Shown: positions 1-5,875 of the stretch, in pieces
Numbering within the stretch: the stretch's first letter is position 1
Layout of the letters: each line of letters opens with the position of its first letter
DNA from: an uncultured Opitutia bacterium
GTDB lineage: Bacteria; Verrucomicrobiota; Verrucomicrobiia; Opitutales; UBA953
Length of the DNA stretch: 7,076 bases
Direction: 5' to 3'
NCBI GenBank assembly: GCA_903879465.1
Contig: CAIRLQ010000227.1
Span: 1 to 7,076, forward strand
Program-made: the position numbers and the translations under genes
The notes under the pieces: model-generated
The model's input: the letters and a program-made list of their open reading frames with translations, nothing else
The model's database searches: none
Told to the model about the DNA's origin: nothing

Positions 1-386
1 TCGGTAAACTGCTGCACCGCTGGTTCGCCACCTTGCTCGAACGTACGCCCGGACTCGGTGCGCTTTACGGCACGATTCGCCAGATGGTCGACGCCTTGAG
101 CGGTCGCAATAAGGACACCTTTCGGCGCGTGGTGATGGTGGAGTTCCCCCGGCCCGGCATGTGGTCCATCGCCTTCGTGACCCATGAGCAACCCACGGTC
201 TTCAGCGAAGCCATCGGCAAACAGGTCGTGAACGTCTTCATCCCGGCCGCACCGGCTCCCACCACCGGCGTCATCCTGCACCTCGCCCCAGAAGAAGTGC
301 GCGAGACGAAACTGACTGTCGGTGAAGCCCTCGGCCTCTTGATGAGTTTCGGGTCGGTGATTCCTAAGTCGGAAAGAAAAGAATAG
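1..386 (+). CDS. DUF502 family membrane protein, C-terminal part (5' end outside window)
   Basis: The frame is open from the window edge (first full codon at base 3) to TAG at 384-386, giving about 127 residues. A TTG at 33 could be read as a start, but the codons before it (GKLLHRWFAT) fit the family as well, so the true start lies upstream of the window. The segment shows the DUF502 pattern: ERTPGLGALYGTIRQMVDAL, then FRRVVMVEFPRPGMWSIAFVT, then VNVFIPAAPAPTTGVILHLA, ending in a VGEALGLLMSFGSVIP stretch like the family's usual C-terminus. DUF502 proteins are integral membrane proteins whose N-terminal membrane segments would lie upstream. Their molecular function is not established. The gene ends 6 bases before the RecO-like gene and in the same reading frame, so the two are probably co-transcribed. 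The family call is firm; the role is unknown. Confidence 0.88.
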   Translation, partial: GKLLHRWFATLLERTPGLGALYGTIRQMVDALSGRNKDTFRRVVMVEFPRPGMWSIAFVTHEQPTVFSEAIGKQVVNVFIPAAPAPTTGVILHLAPEEVRETKLTVGEALGLLMSFGSVIPKSERKE

Positions 387-392
387 TCAGGG

Positions 393-995
393 ATGTCCAC
401 CACGAGCCTCCGTTGCCTGGTCCTAGGTCGCGACCCTTCGGGGGAATCGCATTCCTTGCTCACGCTACTCGAGCCCGCCGAAGGCATTCTCCGCTGTCTC
501 ATTCGCACGAATCGCGGCAAGGGCTCCACCCTGCCCGACCTCTTCGATGAAGGCGAGGTCACGCTCGAACGCGCCAAGGACGGCGGCACCCGTTTCGCCC
601 GCGACTATCGGCTCCTGACGCGCCGCGCTGGCGTCGCTCGCGACCATCGCACACTCGAACGCGCCTGCCGGCTCGCCTCGATGCTACGAAAAAATCCACC
701 TCCGCCGGAATGCGCTGAAGTCTGCTACCGCATCGCCCTCGAAACCTTCGATGCGATGGCGAGCCGCCCGCGCGCCGACTGCGCCTATTTCAAGAGCCTC
801 TGGCTGATGCTCAAGGACGGTGGCTGGGGCGTCCACGAACAGTGGTATACCCGGCTTGGCGCCCGCCAAGGTCACGCCGCCGCCATTCTCACCCAGCCTT
901 TGGACGCCCAGACGACCGACGAGGAAACCGTCGCTTCCTTGGCCACGGACCTCGAGCGCTGGGCCGCTGGTGAAGCCCATTTCATCCTGCCCTGA
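393..995 (+). CDS. RecO-like DNA repair/recombination protein (short, divergent)
   Basis: This 200-residue protein resembles RecO, the mediator that helps load RecA on SSB-coated single-stranded DNA and anneals strands in the RecFOR pathway. Residues 8-37 (CLVLGRDPSGESHSLLTLL, then a G-x-L turn) match the start of the RecO OB-fold domain. LPDLFDEGEVTLERAKDG (47-64) fits the later OB strands. Residues 85-122 are helical, and FKSLWLMLKDGGWGVH (133-148) resembles the RecO C-terminal F-x-x-x-LL-x-x-x-G-[YW] element. It is shorter than typical RecO (about 240 residues) and has no CxxC pairs, so no zinc ribbon; E. coli RecO also lacks one. The ATG at 393 is the first start after the upstream stop, with only a weak purine-rich stretch before it. 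The stop overlaps the helicase start by one base. The family call rests on pattern recognition by eye. The alternative is an uncharacterised OB-fold protein. Confidence 0.65.
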   Translation: MSTTSLRCLVLGRDPSGESHSLLTLLEPAEGILRCLIRTNRGKGSTLPDLFDEGEVTLERAKDGGTRFARDYRLLTRRAGVARDHRTLERACRLASMLRKNPPPPECAEVCYRIALETFDAMASRPRADCAYFKSLWLMLKDGGWGVHEQWYTRLGARQGHAAAILTQPLDAQTTDEETVASLATDLERWAAGEAHFILP

Positions 996-997
996 TG
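993..997 (+). promoter_or_regulatory. TGATG stop/start overlap coupling RecO-like gene to helicase gene
   Basis: The TGA of the RecO-like gene (993-995) shares its A with the ATG of the nuclease-helicase gene (995-997). There is no good Shine-Dalgarno sequence in the preceding 20 bases. The helicase is therefore probably translated mainly by termination-reinitiation, which would tie its output to that of the RecO-like protein. Confidence 0.8.
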
Positions 998-3289
998 CGC
1001 ATCGACATCAAGGCACGGCGCGTCGAACTCAGCGCCCAGGAATTCGCCACATTCCGACCCGGCCCAGGTGCCGGCGCCGGCGGTGCGCCTTGGCGGGCCG
1101 AAGCTGGCCGCCAATGGCACGAGACCATGCGCAAGGTGGCCACGACCGAGAACCCCGCCTGGGAATTCGAACGGAGCATGGAATGCGAGATTGGCGCGCT
1201 CGGTTGGAAAATCGCGATTACCGGACGCTCAGATCAATGGCTGGAATCAGCCGGCACCATCCACATCCGCGAAATCAAGACGATCAGCCTCAAACTCCCG
1301 CGCAAACCGGAATTCCTAATCGGCCGCTACCCGCAGCACTTCCTGCAGCTCGCCGCCTACTGCCACGCCGCCCGTCTGGCCTCTGGCGCCAGCGAGGTAA
1401 AAGGTGAAGTCATCTTCATCGATCCCAACGACGGCACCCGTCAACCCGTGCCGCTGCCGACTTCCGCCGAAGCCGATCTCCTCACGCAGGCGGAGACCGT
1501 CGCGGCCCACGCCGAAAATCGCCGGGCCAGCCACGCCCGCCTACTGAATCTTCCGGATCGCCTTCCTTTCAAGGAGCCGCGCCCGGAATGGTTGCAATGC
1601 TGTGCCGACCTCGATGCCGCCGGGCTCGACTCACCCACGCGCCTGCTCGTGGCCCCGACTGGCTTTGGCAAAACCTCCGCGGCGTTGCGACATGGCCTTG
1701 CGTTGCTACGCGGCGGACGGGCGGGCCGGTTGCTTTACCTCACCGGCAAAGGCACCGGACAACTGCAAGTCCTCGCGGAACTCCGTCGCTTGGCGAAACC
1801 CGGCGAGCTCCGCGCCCTGCTTCTCCGGCCTCGAGCCGAACACGAGATCGACGGCATCACCGACGACCCCGAGCAAATCCGCCGCAACTGGGCCAACGCC
1901 AAGATCAACCCGCAATCGCTCCTCGAAGACGCCGCGGATCTCCGCCGCATCCGCGAAATCGGCCGCATTGCAGGCGTGCCGCCGTGGGATATCACCAAAG
2001 CGATGCTCGGCCACGCCGACGTAGTCATCTGCGATTACAACTACGTCTTCTCACCGCGCAACCGCGCCGCCCTCGAGACTGTGCCTGGCTGGGACATCGC
2101 TGACACCGTGCTAATTGTCGATGAAGCACATAACCTACCCGAACGTGCAGCGGAATGCCTCTCCCTTCGTGACGAAGCCCAAGCCGCGGCTGACTTCGCC
2201 TTCACGCTAACGCGCTTCCGCGCGCCGGAGGCCTGGTGCCAGACCTCCCAAGCCTGGGCCGACTTCCTGCTTCGTCTGCCCAAGGCTGATGCGATCTCGC
2301 CCGACGACCGCATGGAAGCCATGGCAATCGCCGAACGCATGTCCGTCCTCGCCGCCGAGCATCCCTTCAACACCGACGATCTTCCCGACAGCGCCAAGCA
2401 GGCCGTATGGAACGCCGCCACGTGGTCGGAACGTCTCGAAAGCGTTGACCTCGGCTGGTTACTTTGGTCGCAACGCCCCGGCCTCCTGAGCCTCGATTGC
2501 CTCTCCGCCGCCAAGGCTACCGGCGAACGCCTGCGCGCCTTCGGACATTCCCTCCTCATGACCGCGACGCCCGGGCCGCGCGGCTCGCTCGCCGCCGATT
2601 GCGGGCTCGATCCGGACAACCTCGTCATCGTCAACGCCCTCGCCCCCTGGCGACAAGGAGCGTACACCGTGGCGATTGACGGACGCGTCGACACGCGCCT
2701 GAAAACCCGCGAGGGCCACATGGCCAAGACCGCCGCGGCCCTGCTCCGCCTTTCACAGGAAGGCGCCGTCGCGGCCTTCTTCCCCTCTTATAAATATGCC
2801 GAAGCCGTGGGCCGGGAAGTGAAGGACCTCGACGCCAAGGCTGACGTCGCATTGCAGCCGCGCGGTCTCGGCCCCGACGGCACGGCGCGCTTCGTCGAGG
2901 ATTCATTGGGGCGTTTTACCATCCTCTGCCTCATCCTCGGCGGCTCGCTTGGCGAAGGCGTCGACATGCTCGGCGGTCGCATCCGTTCGGCAGTCGTCAT
3001 CGGCCCCGCCCTGCCGGAGGTCAACGCCCTCCAGGAAGCGCGTCGGAAAATGTTCGTCAACGACGGGGCCGAAGACGCCTTCGCGCTGGCCTACGTGCGG
3101 CCTGGCATGCGCAAAGTAAACCAAGCGCTCGGGCGCCTCGTGCGCTCACCTGGCCACTCGGCGCGTGTGCTCCTACATTGCCGGCGCTTCGCGGACGAAG
3201 CCTACCGCAACCTACTTTCGACGGAATACGGCGACCCCGAAGTCCTCGCCGACGACGAAGCCTTCGTACGCTGGTCCGCCCGCAGCTGA
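995..3289 (+). CDS. PD-(D/E)XK nuclease fused to XPD/DinG-like superfamily 2 DNA helicase
   Basis: This 764-residue protein has two enzymatic parts. Residues about 35-190 look like a Cas4/RecB-type nuclease: G38-x-x-x-H42, GRSD with D80, E93-I-K95 as the (D/E)xK pair, and Q118-x-x-x-Y122. The catalytic residues appear complete. Residues about 210-745 are an XPD/DinG-like helicase. It has Walker A APTGFGKT (220-227), motif Ia at 245-256, the family element ICDYNYVFSPRNR (345-357), DEAH box VDEAH (375-379), TAT motif (523-525), FFPSY (595-599), motif V GGSLGEGVD (649-657) and motif VI QALGRLVR (710-717). The stretch between motif Ia and DYNY, where XPD/DinG enzymes carry four Fe-S cysteines, has none before C346. 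The nuclease also lacks the Cas4 cysteine box. The likely role is ATP-driven unwinding with DNA cleavage during repair or recombination. The start is fixed by the one-base overlap with the RecO-like gene. No signal peptide or membrane segment is seen, so it is probably cytoplasmic. The domain calls are firm; the biological role is inferred. Confidence 0.9.
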   Translation: MRIDIKARRVELSAQEFATFRPGPGAGAGGAPWRAEAGRQWHETMRKVATTENPAWEFERSMECEIGALGWKIAITGRSDQWLESAGTIHIREIKTISLKLPRKPEFLIGRYPQHFLQLAAYCHAARLASGASEVKGEVIFIDPNDGTRQPVPLPTSAEADLLTQAETVAAHAENRRASHARLLNLPDRLPFKEPRPEWLQCCADLDAAGLDSPTRLLVAPTGFGKTSAALRHGLALLRGGRAGRLLYLTGKGTGQLQVLAELRRLAKPGELRALLLRPRAEHEIDGITDDPEQIRRNWANAKINPQSLLEDAADLRRIREIGRIAGVPPWDITKAMLGHADVVICDYNYVFSPRNRAALETVPGWDIADTVLIVDEAHNLPERAAECLSLRDEAQAAADFAFTLTRFRAPEAWCQTSQAWADFLLRLPKADAISPDDRMEAMAIAERMSVLAAEHPFNTDDLPDSAKQAVWNAATWSERLESVDLGWLLWSQRPGLLSLDCLSAAKATGERLRAFGHSLLMTATPGPRGSLAADCGLDPDNLVIVNALAPWRQGAYTVAIDGRVDTRLKTREGHMAKTAAALLRLSQEGAVAAFFPSYKYAEAVGREVKDLDAKADVALQPRGLGPDGTARFVEDSLGRFTILCLILGGSLGEGVDMLGGRIRSAVVIGPALPEVNALQEARRKMFVNDGAEDAFALAYVRPGMRKVNQALGRLVRSPGHSARVLLHCRRFADEAYRNLLSTEYGDPEVLADDEAFVRWSARS

Positions 3290-3292
3290 TCA
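3287..3292. other. Abutting convergent stop codons (TGATCA)
   Basis: The TGA of the + strand helicase gene (3287-3289) is followed directly by the complement of the TGA of the - strand nitroreductase gene (3290-3292). Together with the flanking bases this forms the 8-base palindrome CTGATCAG at 3286-3293. There is no intergenic base, and I see no hairpin with a T-run nearby. Any terminators must therefore lie inside the opposing coding sequences or be Rho-dependent. Confidence 0.9.
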
Positions 3293-3940
3293 GACGCGGC
3301 CGATGACGCGGCTAGCCGGGAAGCGGATCTTCTTGAACGCGGCGTACTTGTCTTCAGCCGAGCGATAGCCGACGGCGCAAGCGACCACGACTTCGAAACC
3401 CGAACCCTTGAGGCCGAGGATTTCGGTGTAAGCGGCGGGATCGATGCCTTCGAGGGCGCATGTGTCGACCGCCATGGCAGCCGCCGCGCCCATCAGCTGA
3501 CCAAGGGCGATATAAAGCTGACGTGCGGCCCATTCCTTCTGGCCAGCGGCATCCTTGCCGTTCACCACGCCACCGATCATCATCTGGCGATAGGGCTCAA
3601 GCTTGCTGGCATCTGCGCCGCGCTCGAAGACCATCTGGTTGAAGAAATCATTCACGTCCTTTTCGGTAATCTCCGTGCGACGGGCGAAGACCACGAGATG
3701 CGAGGCATCCGTGACTTGGGATTGATTCCAGGAAACCGGGCGCAGCTTCGCGCGGATGGCCGGATCGGCGATGATGAAGAATTTCCAGGGCTGGAGGCCG
3801 TAGGAGGAAGGCGTCAGGCGAAGGGAATCTTCGAGGGCGGCCCACGTGGCGTCCGGCAACTTGCGGGTATCGAAGAGTTTGGTGGCGTAGCGCCACTCAA
3901 GCGAAGCAAGGAGCTGGGAAGGGGTTAGGGCGGCGTTCAT
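3290..3940 (-). CDS. NfsB-type NAD(P)H-dependent nitroreductase (FMN flavoprotein)
   Basis: This 216-residue protein belongs to the nitroreductase family, soluble FMN dimers that reduce nitroaromatics, quinones and similar compounds with NAD(P)H. It follows E. coli NfsB along its length. R17-x-x-x-K21 corresponds to the N-terminal FMN phosphate contacts. TPSSYGLQPWKF (43-54) is the family signature, and N72 aligns with the NfsB FMN asparagine. DASHLVVFARRTE (78-90) matches closely, EG at 164-165 lies by the flavin, and K204-I-R206 supplies the C-terminal contacts. I chose the ATG at 3940 because it gives the usual NfsB length (217 in E. coli) and has AGGA just upstream, although the spacing is tight. 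A TTG at 3955 would add five residues. It is last in the lysS-lolC-lolD direction, 38 bases after the lolD stop, and may be co-transcribed. The physiological substrate cannot be read from the sequence. Confidence 0.9.
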   Translation of the reverse strand: MNAALTPSQLLASLEWRYATKLFDTRKLPDATWAALEDSLRLTPSSYGLQPWKFFIIADPAIRAKLRPVSWNQSQVTDASHLVVFARRTEITEKDVNDFFNQMVFERGADASKLEPYRQMMIGGVVNGKDAAGQKEWAARQLYIALGQLMGAAAAMAVDTCALEGIDPAAYTEILGLKGSGFEVVVACAVGYRSAEDKYAAFKKIRFPASRVIGRV

Positions 3941-3978
3941 CGTCCTATCAGCCAACCCAGACCGACCGCGTTGTCAAA

Positions 3979-4650
3979 TCAGGCGGGCGAAAGCACGCCG
4001 CCGGACAATACGAAACGACGCCCGGCCCGTTCCGCGAATTCACGGCTGTGTGTCACCAGGATGAGGGCGGCCCCGCGCTCAGCGACCACTCCTAGCAGCA
4101 GATCCATGATTTCCACTCCCGTTCTCTCGTCGAGATTCCCCGTGGGCTCATCGGCCAGAATGACCGAAGGGCGATTGACCAAGGCGCGGGCGATGGCGAC
4201 CCGCTGGCATTCGCCACCGGAAAGGCGCGCGGGCAGATGCTCGAGGCGATTTGCCAGACCGACCTGCGCCAGCAGCTCACGTGCGGCAGACTCGGCCGGG
4301 CCGGCCGAGGCCCCGGCGATGCGGGCCGCCAAGGAAACATTCTCCAGCGCCGTGAGCTCGGGCATCAGCTGGTAATTCTGAAAGACGAAACCGACGCCTC
4401 GACCCAGGGAGGTGCGAGGTCGCACAAGACCGAGCCCCGGTGCCAGCACGCGCACCTCACCGACATCCGGCTCATCGAGACCGCCGAGCAGTTGCAACAG
4501 CGTCGTCTTACCAGAGCCCGAGGAGCCGCGGATGGAAACAGACTCACCGGAGAAAACCTCCAGGGAGACATCGGCCAAGACTGCCAGACGGCCCGAGGGG
4601 GCCGCGAAAGCTTTCGCCACGCCGCGGGCTTGGAGAACGAGATCAGGCAT
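3979..4650 (-). CDS. lolD: LolD-type ABC transporter ATP-binding protein (lipoprotein release)
   Basis: This 223-residue ABC ATPase is of the LolD/MacB type and would power extraction of outer-membrane lipoproteins from the inner membrane for transfer to LolA. All ABC motifs are present: Walker A GSSGSGKTT (42-50), Q-loop Q91 in VFQNYQLMPELT, signature LSGGE (143-147), Walker B VILADEPTG (163-171) and switch histidine H201 in LVTHS. The FQNYQLMPELTALENV stretch and DEPTGNLDERTG are typical of the LolD/FtsE/MacB subgroup. The ATG at 4650 lies inside the end of the permease gene (8-base overlap), with GGAGG 9 bases upstream. The partner is the LolC/E-like permease encoded just before it. A MacB-type export role is an alternative, but the permease looks more like LolC/E. 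Confidence 0.9.
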   Translation of the reverse strand: MPDLVLQARGVAKAFAAPSGRLAVLADVSLEVFSGESVSIRGSSGSGKTTLLQLLGGLDEPDVGEVRVLAPGLGLVRPRTSLGRGVGFVFQNYQLMPELTALENVSLAARIAGASAGPAESAARELLAQVGLANRLEHLPARLSGGECQRVAIARALVNRPSVILADEPTGNLDERTGVEIMDLLLGVVAERGAALILVTHSREFAERAGRRFVLSGGVLSPA

Positions 4651-5863
4651 CGCGCATGGCCTCCGAAGGTTTGCGGCCGGCCGCCCAGAGCGCCGGAACG
4701 AGGCCGGCCACGGTCGTGGTCACGAGCGTGAAGAAAGCCGCGATGATGAAATCCGAAATGTCGTAATGCAGCGGGACTTTCGAGAACTGGTAGACATTCG
4801 CGACCATGTCACCGTCGCCGAAGACGGCGTTGATACTGCCGAGGATATTTTCCCGGAAGAAGAGCATTACCCAGGTGAGCAGGAAGCCCAGTGTCGTGCC
4901 GAGGGCGCCGATCAGCAACCCTTGGACGCCGAAGAGACCCACCAATTGCCAGCGCCCGGACCCCAAGGAAACCAAGACGCCGATTTCGCGCGAACGTCGG
5001 ATCACCGCGGAGAAAAGCGTGCTGCCGATCGAGAACGAAGCGACCAGCGTGATGATGAACATCAGGAAAAAGAGCATCGTCTTCTCAAAGCGAATCGCCT
5101 CGAGGAAGTTCTTCTTGATATCCTGCCAAGGAACGAAACGCAGATCGGGATGACCGACGCCAAGGCGACCGGCGACCGCGGGGGCGTCGGAGGGATTCTT
5201 CAGGCGCAGGATCACGCCATGGGCGCGCGGACCGAGATTCCAGATTTCACGGAAACGGCGGAGCGGGATCAACGCCGCGCGATCATCGACTTCCGTGAAG
5301 CCTGTGCGCACGATGGCGCAGACCACGAGGTCAGCCGGCAGCGGAGCTTTTCCTTTTTCAGCGCGCTCGGTCATCGCCGGCGACCAAAGTTCGATGTGGT
5401 CACCCACATTAACGCGCAGGATCCGCGCGAGGCCAGCCCCGAGCACCACCCGACCGTCATCCAGGTCGTCGAAATTTCCCGCCATCACATATTGGCGCGC
5501 CGGCTGGCGGGCGTCCGCCGGATCGATACCGCGCACTGCCGCGACGCCGCTGAAGTCGCCCTGGCGGAGCAAGCCCGGTCCTTCGGCGTAGGCCGTTGCA
5601 GCCTCGACCTCTTTATTTTTACGCAGTTCCGCCACCAGCGTATCCGGACGGGCAAGGGGGGAGGAGCCCACGATGACGCAGTCGCCGAAAGATTCCCGGA
5701 TGCGGAGGCGATGTTCCTCTCCGAAACCGTTCATCACCGTCTGCACGACGAGCAACGAAGCCACTCCCAAACCGACACCCAGGATCGACACCGTCGCGAA
5801 CGCCGGGAAGCGCTTACCGGGAGGAAAGAGCTGACGGAGCGCGAGATGGAGGAACCAAGGCAA
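4643..5863 (-). CDS. LolC/LolE-family lipoprotein-releasing permease
   Basis: This 406-residue inner-membrane protein has the LolC/E layout. A first membrane segment (about 21-44) runs into VVQTVMNGFGEE, close to the E. coli LolC sequence at that point. A large periplasmic MacB-type domain (about 45-260) contains VRGIDP (110-115). An FtsX domain has three further membrane segments (about 262-286, 308-336, 371-394), RRSREIGVLVSLG (289-301) as coupling helix, and the ending GRKPSEAMRD. It would form the membrane channel with LolD, which overlaps its 3' end. The start is TTG at 5863, the first possible start after the lysS stop, which lies in the same frame 9 bases upstream. It gives an N-terminus of family length, and the next in-frame ATG is at residue 44, inside the first membrane segment. 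No Shine-Dalgarno is seen, so translation probably depends on coupling to lysS. With a single permease in the cluster, LolC, LolE and the homodimeric LolF type cannot be told apart, so I leave the symbol blank. Confidence 0.88.
   Translation of the reverse strand: MPWFLHLALRQLFPPGKRFPAFATVSILGVGLGVASLLVVQTVMNGFGEEHRLRIRESFGDCVIVGSSPLARPDTLVAELRKNKEVEAATAYAEGPGLLRQGDFSGVAAVRGIDPADARQPARQYVMAGNFDDLDDGRVVLGAGLARILRVNVGDHIELWSPAMTERAEKGKAPLPADLVVCAIVRTGFTEVDDRAALIPLRRFREIWNLGPRAHGVILRLKNPSDAPAVAGRLGVGHPDLRFVPWQDIKKNFLEAIRFEKTMLFFLMFIITLVASFSIGSTLFSAVIRRSREIGVLVSLGSGRWQLVGLFGVQGLLIGALGTTLGFLLTWVMLFFRENILGSINAVFGDGDMVANVYQFSKVPLHYDISDFIIAAFFTLVTTTVAGLVPALWAAGRKPSEAMRDA
4660..4664 (-). promoter_or_regulatory. 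Ribosome binding site for lolD
   Basis: GGAGG on the - strand lies within the last codons of the permease gene, 9 bases before the lolD ATG at 4650. It is the clearest Shine-Dalgarno sequence in the window and supports this start. lolD can thus be initiated directly as well as by coupling through the 8-base overlap. Confidence 0.75.
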
Positions 5864-5875
5864 AGGGAAAGGTCA
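5861..5875 (-). promoter_or_regulatory. lysS stop / permease TTG start junction, same frame
   Basis: On the - strand the lysS TGA (5875-5873) is followed by three sense codons and the TTG start (5863-5861) of the permease gene, all in one reading frame. There is no Shine-Dalgarno sequence and no room for a promoter. Reinitiation after the lysS stop is the likely way the permease is translated. Confidence 0.6.

Noticed and set aside
2041..2727. A 228-codon open frame on the - strand opposite the helicase gene.
   Set aside because: It lies wholly inside the helicase gene, where conserved motifs confirm the + strand. Its arginine- and serine-rich translation resembles no family I know.
995..3289. 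The nuclease-helicase as part of a CRISPR-Cas or phage-defence island.
   Set aside because: The Cas4-like nuclease is suggestive. However, there are no CRISPR repeats, other cas genes, integrases, methylases or toxin genes in the window, and the flanking genes look like housekeeping genes.
3309..3318. Perfect 10-base palindrome CGGCTAGCCG near the convergent junction, considered as a terminator stem.
   Set aside because: It has no loop and no T-run on either side, and it lies inside the nitroreductase coding sequence. Short palindromes like this occur by chance in GC-rich DNA.
3941..3978. A TTGACA hexamer on the - strand (3972-3977) between lolD and the nitroreductase gene, possibly a -35 box.
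   Set aside because: No acceptable -10 hexamer lies 16-18 bases downstream (the sequence there is TGGCTG). A start any further on would leave almost no leader before the ATG. The 38 bases otherwise hold nothing I can support.
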